Part shown: positions 37,876 through 51,031 of the stretch, one piece after another
How the letters are laid out: the number at the start of each line of letters is the position of its first letter
Numbering within the stretch: the first letter of the stretch is position 1
NCBI RefSeq assembly: GCF_018502625.1
Contig: NZ_CP075566.1
Span: forward strand, 6,265,001 to 6,329,000
DNA length: 64,000 bases
From: Pseudomonas hormoni
GTDB lineage: Bacteria; Pseudomonadota; Gammaproteobacteria; Pseudomonadales; Pseudomonadaceae
Direction of reading: 5' to 3'
Program-made: the position numbers and the translations under genes
The notes under the pieces: generated by a model
The model's input: only the letters and a program-made list of their open reading frames with translations
Databases searched by the model: none
What the model was told of the DNA's origin: nothing

Positions 37876-39303
37876 ATGATGGGGTCAGGTATGCGCTTTC
37901 GCGCAATGGTAGCTGCCGTAGGGATGTTGTTTTTGGCGGTGACCGTCGACGCTGTGGCTGAAACAAAGGTCAACAGCGTTCGCCTGTGGCGGGCGCCGGA
38001 CAACACACGGTTGGTGTTCGATCTGACCGGGCCGGTGCAGCACAGCGTGTTCACCCTGACATCCCCGGATCGACTGGTTATCGACATCAATGGCGCGTCC
38101 CTCGGGGCACCACTGAACGTCAATGCTTCGAATACGCCCATCACCGCCATGCGCTCGGCCCAACGCACGCCGACCGACTTGCGTGTGGTCATCGACCTGA
38201 AAAAAGCCGTCACGCCCAAAAGCTTCACCCTGGCGCCGAACGCCCAGTACGGCAATCGCCTGGTGGTCGATCTGTTCGATAACGCCGCCGACGCCGCGCC
38301 GATCCCGCCACCGACCAACGTCGCGACGGTTGCCCCGGTCCCGGTCACCCCGGTAGATCCACCGGTCAAGCTGCCGCCCGCTCCGGCCGGCAAGCGCGAC
38401 ATCATGGTGGTCATCGATGCCGGCCACGGCGGTGAAGACCCGGGCGCCTCTGGCTCTCGCGGTCAACGTGAAAAAGACGTGGTGCTGGCCATCGCCCGCG
38501 AATTACAGCGTCAGGTCAACGGCATGAAAGGCTTCCGCGCCGAACTGACCCGCACCGGCGACTACTTCATCCCGTTGCGCGGCCGTACCGAAATCGCCCG
38601 CAAGAAGGGCGCCGACCTCTTCGTCTCGATCCACGCCGACGCCGCGCCTTCGGCCGCTGCGTTCGGTGCGTCGGTGTTCGCCTTGTCTGATCGTGGCGCC
38701 ACGTCTGAAACAGCCCGCTGGCTGGCCGACAGTGAAAACCGCTCCGACTTGATCGGCGGTGCCGGCAACGTCAGCCTCGACGACAAGGACCGCATGCTCG
38801 CAGGCGTTCTGCTCGACCTGTCGATGACCGCGTCCCTGACCTCCAGCCTGAACGTTGGCCAAAAAGTGCTGAGCAACATTGGTCGCGTGACGCCACTGCA
38901 TAAACAGCGCGTGGAACAAGCCGGGTTCATGGTGTTGAAGTCCCCGGACATCCCGTCGATCCTGGTGGAAACCGGGTTCATCTCCAACGCCAACGAAGCG
39001 TCGAAACTCGCGGCGGCCAGTCACCAGCAAGCGCTGGCACGCTCGATCAGCAGCGGCGTACGTCAGTTCTTCCAGCAGAATCCACCGCCGGGCACTTACA
39101 TTGCCTGGCTGCGTGATTCCGGCAAGATCGCCCAAGGTCCACGGGATCACCGGGTCAGCCCGGGCGAAACCCTGGCGATGATTGCCGTGCGTTATCAGGT
39201 GTCCCCGGCCACCTTGCGCAGTGCCAATAACCTGAAGAGTGACGAGCTGAAAATCGGTCAGACCCTGACCATTCCCGGCACTGAACTGGCGTCCAAAGAA
39301 TGA
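37876..39303 (+). CDS. amiB: N-acetylmuramoyl-L-alanine amidase AmiB with LysM
   Basis: A 475-residue periplasmic amidase that splits septal peptidoglycan during division. It has a signal peptide ending near AVAE, an AMIN domain (about 30-130), a Pro/Val-rich linker, then the zinc-dependent Amidase_3 domain: [15 protein letters not shown] (first zinc His), LFVSIHADA (second), and the ETGFISN segment (catalytic Glu). A LysM repeat ([20 protein letters not shown]) closes the protein. EnvC/NlpD-type activators are needed in E. coli. The ATG at 37876 or 37891 could be used. Overlaps mutL by four bases. Confidence 0.96.
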   Translation: MMGSGMRFRAMVAAVGMLFLAVTVDAVAETKVNSVRLWRAPDNTRLVFDLTGPVQHSVFTLTSPDRLVIDINGASLGAPLNVNASNTPITAMRSAQRTPTDLRVVIDLKKAVTPKSFTLAPNAQYGNRLVVDLFDNAADAAPIPPPTNVATVAPVPVTPVDPPVKLPPAPAGKRDIMVVIDAGHGGEDPGASGSRGQREKDVVLAIARELQRQVNGMKGFRAELTRTGDYFIPLRGRTEIARKKGADLFVSIHADAAPSAAAFGASVFALSDRGATSETARWLADSENRSDLIGGAGNVSLDDKDRMLAGVLLDLSMTASLTSSLNVGQKVLSNIGRVTPLHKQRVEQAGFMVLKSPDIPSILVETGFISNANEASKLAAASHQQALARSISSGVRQFFQQNPPPGTYIAWLRDSGKIAQGPRDHRVSPGETLAMIAVRYQVSPATLRSANNLKSDELKIGQTLTIPGTELASKE

Positions 39304-41210
39304 ATCAGGCCGTGATCAACAGCGCTCGCATCGAGCTGCTCAGCCCACGACTGGCGAACCAGATTGCCGCCGGTGAGGTGGTCGAGCGCCCGGCTTCGGT
39401 GATCAAGGAGTTGCTGGAAAACAGCCTCGACTCCGGCGCCAAGCGCATCGATGTCGACGTGGAGCAGGGCGGCGTCAAGCTGCTGCGGGTTCGCGACGAT
39501 GGCAGCGGCATTTCTGCCGATGACCTGCCGCTGGCCCTGGCGCGACACGCCACCAGCAAGATCCGCAACCTGGAAGATCTCGAACAGGTCATGAGCCTCG
39601 GGTTTCGCGGGGAAGCGCTCGCCTCGATCAGCTCTGTGGCGCGCCTGACCCTGACCTCCCGCACCCGCGATGCCGACCAGGCCTGGCAGGTTGAAACCGA
39701 AGGCCGAGACATGGCGCCCCGCGTGCAACCGGCCGCTCATCCGGTGGGCACTTCGGTGGAAGTGCGCGACCTGTTTTTCAACACCCCGGCGCGGCGCAAA
39801 TTCCTCAAGACCGAAAAAACCGAATTCGATCACCTGCAAGAAGTGATCAAGCGTCTGGCCCTGGCGCGCTTCGATGTGGCGTTCCATTTGCGCCATAACG
39901 GCAAAACCATCCTCAGCCTGCACGAGGCCCGCGATGATGCGGCCCGCGCCCGGCGTGTGGCGGCGATTTGCGGCTCGGGGTTCCTCGAACAGGCGCTGCC
40001 GATCGAAATCGAGCGCAATGGCCTGCATTTGTGGGGTTGGGTTGGCTTGCCGACGTTCAACCGCAGCCAGGCGGACTTGCAGTATTTCTTCGTCAACGGC
40101 CGTGCCGTGCGCGACAAACTGGTGGCTCACGCGGTGCGCCAGGCGTATCGCGACGTGCTGTTCAACGGCCGCCATCCGACGTTTGTGCTGTTTTTCGAAG
40201 TCGATCCTGCGGGCGTCGACGTCAACGTGCACCCGACCAAGCACGAAGTACGCTTCCGTGACGGACGCATGGTTCACGACTTCCTCTACGGCACCCTGCA
40301 CCGCGCTTTGGGCGATGTGCGGCCGGAAGATCATCTGGCGGCGCCGGTGGCGACGGCCATTGTTCGACCGACCGGCATCGATGCGGGTGAATTCGGTCCC
40401 CAAGGCGAAATGCGCCTCGCGGCCAATGCGCTGCTGGAGCAGCCTCAGGCACAACCGTCGTTCAACACCGCTGCGGGTTCCGGCGCTGGCGCCGGTTATC
40501 AGTATCAATACACGCCGCGTCCTCAGTCGGGTGTGCCTGCAGCTGAAGCCCAGGCGGCGTATCGTGAATTTTTTGCGCCGTTGCCAGAAGCCAACGCTAT
40601 CGCGCTTCCGGCCGGTCAGGACGATATTCCGCCGCTGGGTTATGCATTGGCGCAGCTCAAAGGCATCTACATTCTTTCGGAAAACGCCCAGGGCCTGGTG
40701 CTGGTGGACATGCACGCCGCTCACGAGCGGATCATGTACGAACGCCTGAAAGTCGCCATGGCCAGCGAAGGCTTGAGTGGCCAGCCGCTGTTGGTGCCGG
40801 AATCTTTGGCCGTGAGCGAGCGCGAAGGTGATTGCGCCGAAGAAAACGTCGCGTGGTTCCAGCGTCTGGGCTTTGAATTGCAGCGTCTGGGCCCGGAAAC
40901 GCTGGCCATCCGGCAGATCCCAGCCTTGCTCAAGCAGGCGGAAGCCAATCGACTGGTGAGCGACGTGTTGTCGGATTTAATGGAATACGGCACCAGCGAC
41001 CGGATTCAGGCGCACCTGAACGAATTGCTTGGCACCATGGCCTGCCACGGTGCGATTCGGGCGAATCGGCGTCTGGCCCTGCCGGAAATGAACGGTCTGC
41101 TGCGTGATATGGAAAACACCGAACGCAGCGGTCAATGCAACCATGGCCGACCGACCTGGACCCAATTGGGTCTGGACGATCTGGACAAACTGTTCCTGCG
41201 CGGTCGTTGA
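39300..41210 (+). CDS. mutL: DNA mismatch repair protein MutL
   Basis: A 636-residue GHKL ATPase and latent endonuclease. The N-terminal motifs are [20 protein letters not shown] and [10 protein letters not shown], then [10 protein letters not shown]. The C-terminal region has [12 protein letters not shown] near residue 470, a form of the DQHA(X)2E(X)4E nickase motif found in species without MutH, as is known for pseudomonads. It is within the amiB-mutL-miaA-hfq superoperon. Its stop shares one base with the miaA start. Confidence 0.97.
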   Translation: MNQAVINSARIELLSPRLANQIAAGEVVERPASVIKELLENSLDSGAKRIDVDVEQGGVKLLRVRDDGSGISADDLPLALARHATSKIRNLEDLEQVMSLGFRGEALASISSVARLTLTSRTRDADQAWQVETEGRDMAPRVQPAAHPVGTSVEVRDLFFNTPARRKFLKTEKTEFDHLQEVIKRLALARFDVAFHLRHNGKTILSLHEARDDAARARRVAAICGSGFLEQALPIEIERNGLHLWGWVGLPTFNRSQADLQYFFVNGRAVRDKLVAHAVRQAYRDVLFNGRHPTFVLFFEVDPAGVDVNVHPTKHEVRFRDGRMVHDFLYGTLHRALGDVRPEDHLAAPVATAIVRPTGIDAGEFGPQGEMRLAANALLEQPQAQPSFNTAAGSGAGAGYQYQYTPRPQSGVPAAEAQAAYREFFAPLPEANAIALPAGQDDIPPLGYALAQLKGIYILSENAQGLVLVDMHAAHERIMYERLKVAMASEGLSGQPLLVPESLAVSEREGDCAEENVAWFQRLGFELQRLGPETLAIRQIPALLKQAEANRLVSDVLSDLMEYGTSDRIQAHLNELLGTMACHGAIRANRRLALPEMNGLLRDMENTERSGQCNHGRPTWTQLGLDDLDKLFLRGR

Positions 41211-42181
41211 TGAGCCAGCTCCCTCCTGCGATTTTCCTGATGGGCCCGACCGCAGCGGGCAAGACCGACCTGGCCATCGAGCTCACCAAAGTCCTGCCTT
41301 GCGAGTTGATCAGTGTCGATTCGGCGCTGGTTTATCGCGGCATGGACATCGGCACCGCCAAGCCTTCGAAAGAGATTTTGGCCGAGTTCCCTCACCGTTT
41401 GATTGATATTCTTGATCCGGCGGAGAGCTATTCCGCTGCGGATTTTCGCCGTGACGCCCTCGAGGCCATGGCCGACATCACCGCACGCGGCAAAATTCCG
41501 CTGCTGGTGGGCGGCACAATGCTCTATTACAAGGCTTTGGTTGAAGGTCTGGCGGATATGCCCGCCGCCGATCCTGAAGTCCGCGCGCAAATCGAAGAAG
41601 AAGCCGCACGCCTTGGCTGGCAAGCCCTGCACGACCAATTGGCGATCATCGACCCGCAATCCGCCGCGCGTATTCACCCGAACGATCCCCAGCGCCTCAG
41701 TCGAGCGCTGGAAGTTTATCGAGTCAGCGGTCAGAGCATGACCGAGCTGCGACAGCGACAAAGTGCGCAAAGTACTGAAGCAGCCGCTTCGGGACTGCAA
41801 CAATTGCCCTATACTGTCGCGAACTTGGCCATTGCTCCGGCAAATCGCCAGGTACTGCACGAGCGAATTAAACAAAGATTCACGTTAATGTTGGAACAGG
41901 GATTCATTGACGAGGTCGTAGCCCTGCGTGAGCGAAGTGACCTGCATTCAGGGTTGCCGTCTATACGTGCGGTAGGCTACCGACAAGTCTGGGACTACCT
42001 GGATGGCAAGCTGACACAAGCCGAGATGCAGGAGCGTGGAATCATTGCCACGCGCCAATTGGCAAAACGTCAGTTCACCTGGCTGCGCAGTTGGGCTGAT
42101 TTACACTGGTTGGACAGCCTGGATTGCGACAATCTGCCGCGCGCCTTGAAATACCTGGGGACCATCTCCATATTGAGCTGA
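41210..42181 (+). CDS. miaA: tRNA dimethylallyltransferase MiaA
   Basis: A 323-residue enzyme that adds an isopentenyl group to A37 of tRNAs reading UNN codons. The P-loop is [15 protein letters not shown], followed by [20 protein letters not shown], and the Arg-rich [15 protein letters not shown] near the C-terminus. The ATG at 41210 overlaps the mutL stop by one base. Confidence 0.97.
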   Translation: MSQLPPAIFLMGPTAAGKTDLAIELTKVLPCELISVDSALVYRGMDIGTAKPSKEILAEFPHRLIDILDPAESYSAADFRRDALEAMADITARGKIPLLVGGTMLYYKALVEGLADMPAADPEVRAQIEEEAARLGWQALHDQLAIIDPQSAARIHPNDPQRLSRALEVYRVSGQSMTELRQRQSAQSTEAAASGLQQLPYTVANLAIAPANRQVLHERIKQRFTLMLEQGFIDEVVALRERSDLHSGLPSIRAVGYRQVWDYLDGKLTQAEMQERGIIATRQLAKRQFTWLRSWADLHWLDSLDCDNLPRALKYLGTISILS

Positions 42182-42276
42182 GTCCTTGCAATTGCCGTCT
42201 ATCCTTGGGGGTGTGACGGCCACAAGCCATCTGTTTACCTATTTTTTTATATTGAATCCTTAAAGGAGTGCGGCAC

Positions 42277-42537
42277 ATGTCAAAAGGGCATTCGCTACAA
42301 GACCCTTACTTGAATACTTTACGTAAAGAGAAAGTTGGGGTGTCCATCTACCTGGTCAACGGGATCAAACTGCAAGGCACGATCGAGTCTTTCGACCAGT
42401 TCGTTATCCTGCTGAAGAACACCGTCAGTCAGATGGTTTACAAACACGCTATCTCTACAGTGGTGCCGGTTCGTCCAATTCGTCTGCCTAGCGCAACCGA
42501 ATCCGAGGCAGGCGACGCTGAGCCAGGTAACGCCTGA
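42277..42537 (+). CDS. hfq: RNA chaperone Hfq
   Basis: An 86-residue Sm-like hexameric RNA chaperone. Sm1 is seen in [20 protein letters not shown], and Sm2 in [13 protein letters not shown]. The tail is short and acidic. ATG at 42277 follows AAAGGAG; an in-frame ATG at 42268 is too close to that site. The 95-base gap after miaA with a T-rich stretch and TATATT may hold an internal promoter, as is known for hfq elsewhere. Confidence 0.98.
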   Translation: MSKGHSLQDPYLNTLRKEKVGVSIYLVNGIKLQGTIESFDQFVILLKNTVSQMVYKHAISTVVPVRPIRLPSATESEAGDAEPGNA

Positions 42538-42549
42538 TAGGAGTCTCCT

Positions 42550-43851
42550 TTGTTCTTTGAGCGCCACGGTGGTGGTGAGCGAGTAATCCTCGTTCACTTG
42601 GATGGACAGGACCCTGAGGCGCGCGAAGATCCGCAGGAGTTTCAGGAATTGGCTAATTCGGCCGGCGCCGAGACCGTTGCGTTTTTTAACGTGCCGCGTC
42701 ATCGGCCAACCGCCAAATTCCTGATCGGTAGCGGCAAGGTCGAGGAGCTACGCGACCTGGTCCATGCCGAGAAGGCAGATCTGGTGATCTTCAACCACAT
42801 CCTCACGCCCAGTCAGGAACGTAACCTCGAACGTGTTTTCGAGTGTCGCGTGATCGACCGCACCGGTCTGATTCTCGATATATTCGCCCAGCGCGCCCGT
42901 ACCCATGAAGGCAAGCTCCAGGTAGAACTGGCCCAGCTTGACCACATGAGCACCCGGCTGGTTCGTGGCTGGACTCACCTTGAGCGTCAAGGTGGCGGTA
43001 TCGGCATGCGTGGCCCGGGTGAAACCCAACTGGAAACCGACCGCCGCTTGCTTCGGGTTCGCCTGCGACAGATCAAAGGCCGGCTTGAAAAAGTGCGTAG
43101 CCAGCGCGAACAGTCGCGACGTGGTCGTACGCGTGCGGATATCCCTACCGTGTCTTTGGTGGGGTATACCAACGCCGGTAAATCCACGCTCTTCAATAAC
43201 GTGACGAAATCCGACGTGTACGCGGCTGACCAGTTGTTTGCCACGCTGGACCCGACCTTGCGCCGTCTGGAACTGGACGACCTGGGGCCGATTGTCCTGG
43301 CTGACACGGTGGGTTTCATTCGCCACTTGCCCCACAAGCTGGTCGAGGCATTTCGGTCTACCCTCGAAGAGTCGAGCAACTCGGACCTGCTGTTGCACGT
43401 GATCGATGCGGCCGAACCGGATCGCATGTTGCAGATCGAGCAGGTGATGGTGGTGCTGGGCGAGATTGGCGCCCAGGACTTGCCGATCCTCGAGGTCTAT
43501 AACAAACTCGATTTGCTTGAAGGCGTTGAGCCACAAATCCAGCGCGACGAAAACGGCAAGCCTCAACGGGTCTGGCTGTCGGCGCGTGATGGCAGTGGTC
43601 TGGAATTGCTTGAGCAAGCCATTGCCGAGTTGCTGGGCAGTGAGTTGTTTATCGGTACCTTGCGCTTGCCGCAACGATTCGCTCGACTGCGTGCGCAGTT
43701 CTTCGAACTCGGAGCGGTGCAGAAAGAAGAACACGACGAAGAAGGTGTCAGCTTGCTGGCCGTTCGATTGCCGCGCTCGGAGCTCAATCGACTGGTCAGC
43801 CGTGAAGGCGTTGTGCCGACAGAGTTCATCGAGCAACACACTTTGCAATAA
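42550..43851 (+). CDS. hflX: Ribosome-rescue GTPase HflX
   Basis: A 433-residue GTPase that splits stalled ribosomes. The HflX N-terminal domain is followed by the glycine-rich ERQGGGIGMRGPGETQLETD segment near residue 146, then the G domain: GYTNAGKSTLFN near residue 206, DTVGFIRHLP and NKLD. The start is a TTG at 42550 placed seven bases after AGGAG, 12 bases after the hfq stop. Confidence 0.96.
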   Translation: MFFERHGGGERVILVHLDGQDPEAREDPQEFQELANSAGAETVAFFNVPRHRPTAKFLIGSGKVEELRDLVHAEKADLVIFNHILTPSQERNLERVFECRVIDRTGLILDIFAQRARTHEGKLQVELAQLDHMSTRLVRGWTHLERQGGGIGMRGPGETQLETDRRLLRVRLRQIKGRLEKVRSQREQSRRGRTRADIPTVSLVGYTNAGKSTLFNNVTKSDVYAADQLFATLDPTLRRLELDDLGPIVLADTVGFIRHLPHKLVEAFRSTLEESSNSDLLLHVIDAAEPDRMLQIEQVMVVLGEIGAQDLPILEVYNKLDLLEGVEPQIQRDENGKPQRVWLSARDGSGLELLEQAIAELLGSELFIGTLRLPQRFARLRAQFFELGAVQKEEHDEEGVSLLAVRLPRSELNRLVSREGVVPTEFIEQHTLQ

Positions 43852-43947
43852 AAGCCTGAGAAAGCGGTTGTGCCGCGGTGACAGGCATTCTGTAGCATTG
43901 GTCGGCGCGCCGTGGGTGCGTCTTTGCTTTATCAGATGGAGAGCGCT

Positions 43948-45117
43948 ATGGCTTGGAATGAGCCGGGTGGCAACTCGAATAATCAGGATCCTTGGGGTGG
44001 CAAGCGCCGCAATAACGGCGACCGCAAGGGGCCACCGGATCTCGACGAGGCCTTCCGAAAGCTGCAGGAAAGCCTGAACGGGTTGTTCGGTGGTGGTAAG
44101 AAACGCGGTGATGACGGCGGTGGTTCGGGCAAGAGTGGCGGCTTCGGCGGCCTGCTCGGCATCGGCCTTGTCGTATTGGCGGCCGTTTGGCTGTACAGCG
44201 CGGTCTACGTCGTCGACGAGCAGGAGCAAGCCGTGGTGCTGCGCTTCGGCAAGTACTACGAAACCGTCGGCCCGGGCCTGAACATCTATTTCCCGCCGCT
44301 CGATCGCAAGTACCTGGAAAACGTCACGCGTGAGCGTGCCTATACCAAGCAGGGTCAAATGCTGACTGAAGACGAAAACATCGTCGAAGTGCCGCTGACC
44401 GTGCAGTACAAGATCAGCAACCTGCAGGACTTCGTGCTGAGCGTTGATCAGCCCGAAATCAGCCTGCAGCACGCGACCGAAAGTGCCTTGCGCCATGTGG
44501 TGGGCTCCACCGCGATGGATCAGGTACTGACTGAAGGTCGTGAATTGATGGCCAGCGAGATCAAGGAGCGTCTGCAACGCTTCATGGATACCTATCGCAC
44601 CGGTATCACTGTCACGCAGGTCAACGTACAGAGCGCAGCGGCACCGCGTGAAGTGCAGGAAGCCTTCGATGACGTGATCCGCGCCCGTGAAGACGAGCAG
44701 CGTTCGCGCAACCAGGCTGAAACCTATGCCAACGGCGTCGTGCCGGAAGCCCGTGGTCAGGCCCAGCGCATCATCGAAGATGCCAATGGTTACCGTGACG
44801 AAACCGTCTCGCGCGCCAAGGGTGAGGCCGATCGCTTCACCAAACTGGTCGCCGAGTACCGCAAGGCACCTGAAGTCACCCGCCAGCGTCTGTACCTGGA
44901 CACCATGCAGGAAGTCTTCAGCAGTACCAGCAAGGTTCTCGTGACCGGCAACAAGAATGGCCAGAGCAATCTGCTGTACTTGCCGCTGGACAAGATGGTC
45001 GAAAGTGGCCGCAACACCAGCACAGCAGTGACTGGCGCGGCAGCCACCGGCAATGAAGCGAATGTGCGTGCAGCCGATCTGCAGCAACAGCAAGCACGTA
45101 CCAGGGAGAGTCGCTGA
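43948..45117 (+). CDS. hflK: FtsH protease regulator HflK
   Basis: A 389-residue inner-membrane SPFH/band-7 protein that forms the HflKC cage around FtsH. The N-terminus is Gly/Asn-rich and cytoplasmic (MAWNEPGGNSNNQDPWGGKR), then one membrane helix near residue 75 (LLGIGLVVLAAVWLYSAVYV), then the SPFH domain (VDEQEQAVVLRFGKYYETVG). The ATG at 43948 follows GGAGAG and begins the conserved N-terminus. hflC starts on its last stop base. Confidence 0.96.
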   Translation: MAWNEPGGNSNNQDPWGGKRRNNGDRKGPPDLDEAFRKLQESLNGLFGGGKKRGDDGGGSGKSGGFGGLLGIGLVVLAAVWLYSAVYVVDEQEQAVVLRFGKYYETVGPGLNIYFPPLDRKYLENVTRERAYTKQGQMLTEDENIVEVPLTVQYKISNLQDFVLSVDQPEISLQHATESALRHVVGSTAMDQVLTEGRELMASEIKERLQRFMDTYRTGITVTQVNVQSAAAPREVQEAFDDVIRAREDEQRSRNQAETYANGVVPEARGQAQRIIEDANGYRDETVSRAKGEADRFTKLVAEYRKAPEVTRQRLYLDTMQEVFSSTSKVLVTGNKNGQSNLLYLPLDKMVESGRNTSTAVTGAAATGNEANVRAADLQQQQARTRESR

Positions 45118-45986
45118 TGAGCAATAAATCGCTGATCGCCCTTATTGTCGGCGTCGTCGTGGCGATCGCAGCCTGGAACTGCTTCTACATCGTGGCTCAG
45201 ACCGAGCGTGCGGTGTTGCTGCAGTTCGGTCGCGTGGTTCAGGCCGATGTTCAACCGGGCCTGCATGTGAAAGTGCCTTACGTTAACCAGGTGCGCAAAT
45301 TCGACGCACGCCTGATGACGCTGGATGCACCGACACAACGCTTCCTGACGCTGGAAAAGAAAGCCGTCATGGTCGATGCCTACGCCAAATGGCGCGTGAA
45401 AGATGCCGAGCGCTTCTACACCGCGACCTCCGGCCTCAAGCAGATTGCTGACGAACGTCTTTCCCGTCGTCTGGAATCGGGCCTGCGTGACCAGTTTGGC
45501 AAGCGCACGCTGCACGAAGTGGTGTCCGGTGAGCGCGATGCGTTGATGACCGATATCACGGCGTCACTGAACAAGATGGCGGAAAAAGAGCTGGGCATCG
45601 AAGTTGTCGATGTTCGGGTCAAGGCCATCGATCTGCCGAAAGAAGTGAACCGCAGCGTTTTCGAGCGCATGAGTTCCGAGCGTGAGCGTGAAGCTCGCGA
45701 GCACCGCGCCAAGGGTAACGAGCTGGCGGAAGGCATTCGTGCCGACGCCGATCGTCAACGCCGCGTGTTGCTGGCCGAAGCCTATCGTGAATCCGAAGAG
45801 GTTCGCGGTGATGGTGATGCCCAGGCCGCTGCGATCTACTCCAAGGCCTACGGCCAGGATCAGGAGTTCTACGGTTTCTACCGTAGCCTGCGCGCCTACC
45901 GTGAAAGTTTCGCGAACAAATCCGACGTCATGGTCCTCGACCCAAGCAGCGACTTCTTCCGTTACCTGGAAAAAGCCAAGCCTTGA
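45117..45986 (+). CDS. hflC: FtsH protease regulator HflC
   Basis: A 289-residue SPFH/band-7 partner of HflK with an N-terminal helix (SLIALIVGVVVAIAAWNCFY) and periplasmic SPFH domain (QTERAVLLQFGRVVQADVQP). It modulates FtsH proteolysis of membrane proteins. It overlaps hflK by one base. A terminator-like hairpin follows at 46009. Confidence 0.96.
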   Translation: MSNKSLIALIVGVVVAIAAWNCFYIVAQTERAVLLQFGRVVQADVQPGLHVKVPYVNQVRKFDARLMTLDAPTQRFLTLEKKAVMVDAYAKWRVKDAERFYTATSGLKQIADERLSRRLESGLRDQFGKRTLHEVVSGERDALMTDITASLNKMAEKELGIEVVDVRVKAIDLPKEVNRSVFERMSSEREREAREHRAKGNELAEGIRADADRQRRVLLAEAYRESEEVRGDGDAQAAAIYSKAYGQDQEFYGFYRSLRAYRESFANKSDVMVLDPSSDFFRYLEKAKP

Positions 45987-46008
45987 TACGACGTTGACCT
46001 GAATCATC

Positions 46009-46039
46009 CCCCGCCTGGCGGCTAAAGCCTCGGGCGGGG
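46009..46039 (+). terminator. Hairpin after hflC
   Basis: CCCCGCC and GGCGGGG flank an inner GGCTAAAGCC hairpin, followed by TGATCCTTT. Probably ends the hfl operon, possibly incompletely. Confidence 0.55.
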
Positions 46040-46072
46040 TGATCCTTTGGGAAAACGTGTGTATGATGCGGC

Positions 46073-46096
46073 AGCCGGGAAATCCCCGGCTTTTTT
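46073..46096 (+). terminator. Rho-independent terminator upstream of hisZ
   Basis: AGCCGGG, short loop, CCCGGCT, then six Ts. It is the second hairpin in the 315-base gap between hflC and hisZ. A TATGAT sequence lies just ahead of it at 46062. The rest of the gap (46097-46301) has no gene that I can support. Confidence 0.75.
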
Positions 46097-46301
46097 GCGT
46101 CTGCACGTTTGATTGCTGTTGTTTATGCAGGCGCCCGAGCTGAATGACTCGACAGGTTTTTCGAGGAAAGTGATTGGCGAAGCTTATTTTCAGGCTTTTC
46201 GCCGCGTTGTTTATGCGTGGCTTGTAACAAAGCCGATCATTTTCTGCTTCACTCAAGGCTCGCCCATAGGCTGGCCGCCCGGACCATAGGGGAATGGCGT
46301 A

Positions 46302-48834
<2,533 letters not shown>

Positions 48835-48854
48835 TAAGTCGTTGATGTAAAACA

Positions 48855-48884
48855 CAAAGGCCCCTTAATCGGGGCCTTTGTCGT
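48855..48884 (+). terminator. Rho-independent terminator after purA
   Basis: CAAAGGCCCC, TTAATC loop, GGGGCCTTTG, then TCGTTT. Confidence 0.85.
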
Positions 48885-48984
48885 TTATGCCTGTTGGACG
48901 GCATGACCTTTGCTGTGATCTTCATTAAGAGCATGTCTTCTGGCGTGCCATCAATTTAATGGCGTTAAAGCAGAGGGATATCAA

Positions 48985-50919
48985 GTGTCGGCGGTTCTCT
49001 CATTGTTACAAAGCCGTCTATTGCGGCCCGTGTTCGTTACCCTTGGTATCGCCCTTTTGGTGCAGGTGCTGGTGGCTGTTGCCCTGACTCGGAGCACAGT
49101 GACTGCACTGGAAGCCGATCTGGGTGTGCGCCTAGGTGCCGACAGTCAAAAACTTTCCGGCGAGCTGGAGCAGGCGGGACGTGAAGTCACGTCGAGCCTC
49201 GACAACCTCTCCTCCAGTACGCGTCAGCGTCTCACGGCTGGTTTGTCCTCGCGACTGGAGGAAGAACAGGCCCAGCTGCGTGCGACACTGGAAAAGGACC
49301 TGAAGGACTCCGCCAATGATATGGCGCAGCTTCTCGCTTCGGTCGCGCCCCGCGCCATGTGGGACAGCGACGTTCCTACCCTGTCCGAATTTGCCCGCCG
49401 GGCCCAGCGCAATCCCAACGTGCTGTTCGTGGTGTATGACGACGCAACGGGTCAGCACCTGACGCGCTACCTCAACCGCGAAAACCCGATCAACAAGGCC
49501 CTTCTGGAGAAAGGCCAGGGCGAGCGCGCGCTGGATAAAGTGCTGGATGCGGCGAAGAACGATCCTTCGGTCTACTACCTCGAAGCCTCGATCAACCCTA
49601 ATGGCGTGGAAATCGGCAAGGTTTTGATGGGCGTTTCCACCGCCTCGGTGGAAACCGATCTGGCAGCGCTGGACAAGCGCTTCTCGGCACTGATCGCCAG
49701 CAGTGATCAACTGGTCGGTGACAGCCTCAAAGGCGCGGCAGCTGACAGCGCCACCGCGATGCGGGCGCGTCTGACCTCTGCTCAGTCCACCGCCTCTGAA
49801 ATGAAAGCCAACACCACCAGCACCGTGCAAGAAGCCGCGGCGACCTTGCGCTGGCGCATCGGAATGGGCCTGGCGTTGGTCGGTTGCGGCGTGTTGCTGT
49901 TGCTGGCCGTGGTCTTGGGTCGTCGTGTGGTCAACCGCTTGAAGATGCTGATTGCCGCGATGGATGACTTGGCGGCAGGCGAGGGTGACCTTACCAAGCG
50001 CGTGCAGATCAACAGCAAGGATGAAATCGGCGACATGGCCTCGGCGGTCAATCGCTTTGTGGATAAGTTGCAGCCAATCGTGCGTGAAGCAGGCGATGTG
50101 GCCCAGCGCACGGGCGTTGAAATCGGTGCCATGACCCTGCGTAACGCCGGTGCCGATGCGGCAGCGGGCATGCAGCGTGACGAGGTTGCCGAGAGCCTGC
50201 GCGCATTGTCGCAAATGGCTGATGAAGCGCAATCTGAAAGTCACGCAATGCAGGCGGCCTTGCAGCAGGTGGTGGACATCCGTTCGGCCACCGATGAAAA
50301 CACCCGGACCTCGGCGAAAGTCGGCAGCCTGATCGAAGCGTTGGCCGGGCAGGTCGATACCGGTGCGAAAGTCATTGAGCGACTGGCGCAGCAGAGTGAA
50401 CAGATTGAGGTGGTGTTGACCGTGATTCACGGGATCGCCGAGCAGACCAACCTGCTGGCGCTGAACGCGGCCATTGAAGCGGCGCGTGCCGGCGAGACCG
50501 GCCGCGGGTTTGCCGTGGTGGCGGACGAGGTGCGAGCGCTGGCGAGCAAGACCCAGAGTTCCACGGGCGACATTCAGGCGCACATCGTGGCCTTGCAGCA
50601 AGGTGCGCGTGAGGCGGTAGCGGCGATTGGACAGGCCGGGCGTCAGGCCAGCGAAGGTCTGCTGGTATTGCGCGACAGTGCGCGGTTGCAGCAATCGGTG
50701 CAGGTGTCAGTCGAGCAGGTGCATGCGGCGATTGGTCTGGCGACGCAGGCAGCAGCGCATCAGGCTCAGGGCGCGCAGGCGGTGCGGGGTCGGGTTGAAA
50801 CCATCCATGCACAGGCTGAGAAAGCGGCTCAGGCGGTGGTGGAAACCACGGCCAGCGGCAAAGTGCTGGATGGCCTGGCGGCGCAGTTGAAGGCGAGCCT
50901 GGGGCAGTTCAGGGCTTAG
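48985..50919 (+). CDS. Methyl-accepting chemotaxis protein
   Basis: A 644-residue chemoreceptor. One membrane helix near residues 15-35 and a second near 290-312 ([20 protein letters not shown]) bracket a periplasmic region of about 250 residues that I cannot assign to a known ligand-binding family; it contains [20 protein letters not shown] near residue 147. A HAMP domain follows, then the cytoplasmic coiled coil with the conserved hairpin tip [19 protein letters not shown] near residue 485. The start is a GTG at 48985 after AGAGGG. It is a single gene. The ligand is unknown. Confidence 0.92.
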   Translation: MSAVLSLLQSRLLRPVFVTLGIALLVQVLVAVALTRSTVTALEADLGVRLGADSQKLSGELEQAGREVTSSLDNLSSSTRQRLTAGLSSRLEEEQAQLRATLEKDLKDSANDMAQLLASVAPRAMWDSDVPTLSEFARRAQRNPNVLFVVYDDATGQHLTRYLNRENPINKALLEKGQGERALDKVLDAAKNDPSVYYLEASINPNGVEIGKVLMGVSTASVETDLAALDKRFSALIASSDQLVGDSLKGAAADSATAMRARLTSAQSTASEMKANTTSTVQEAAATLRWRIGMGLALVGCGVLLLLAVVLGRRVVNRLKMLIAAMDDLAAGEGDLTKRVQINSKDEIGDMASAVNRFVDKLQPIVREAGDVAQRTGVEIGAMTLRNAGADAAAGMQRDEVAESLRALSQMADEAQSESHAMQAALQQVVDIRSATDENTRTSAKVGSLIEALAGQVDTGAKVIERLAQQSEQIEVVLTVIHGIAEQTNLLALNAAIEAARAGETGRGFAVVADEVRALASKTQSSTGDIQAHIVALQQGAREAVAAIGQAGRQASEGLLVLRDSARLQQSVQVSVEQVHAAIGLATQAAAHQAQGAQAVRGRVETIHAQAEKAAQAVVETTASGKVLDGLAAQLKASLGQFRA

Positions 50920-50944
50920 GATTTGTATTGGCGGGTCTGACGCC

Positions 50945-51026
50945 TTCGCGGGCAAGCCTCGCTCCTACAGGGGATTACGCACTTCCTGTAGGAGCGAGCG
51001 GTGCGACGATTCGACTTGCCCGCGAA
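50945..51026. repeat. REPIN-like pair, type C variant with altered right arm
   Basis: TTCGCGGGCAAGCCTCGCTC and CTACAGG on the left face CCTGTAGGAGCGAGCGGTGC and GACTTGCCCGCGAA on the right. The right arm has about 12 extra bases (GGTGCGACGATTCGA) inside the otherwise matching complement. Confidence 0.8.
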
Positions 51027-51031
51027 GCTTT

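Noticed and set aside
46163..46282. A 39-codon frame from GTG 46163 in the hflC-hisZ gap as a DUF2065 gene.
   Set aside because: Its translation has no membrane helix and no similarity to YjeT-type proteins; no ribosome site.
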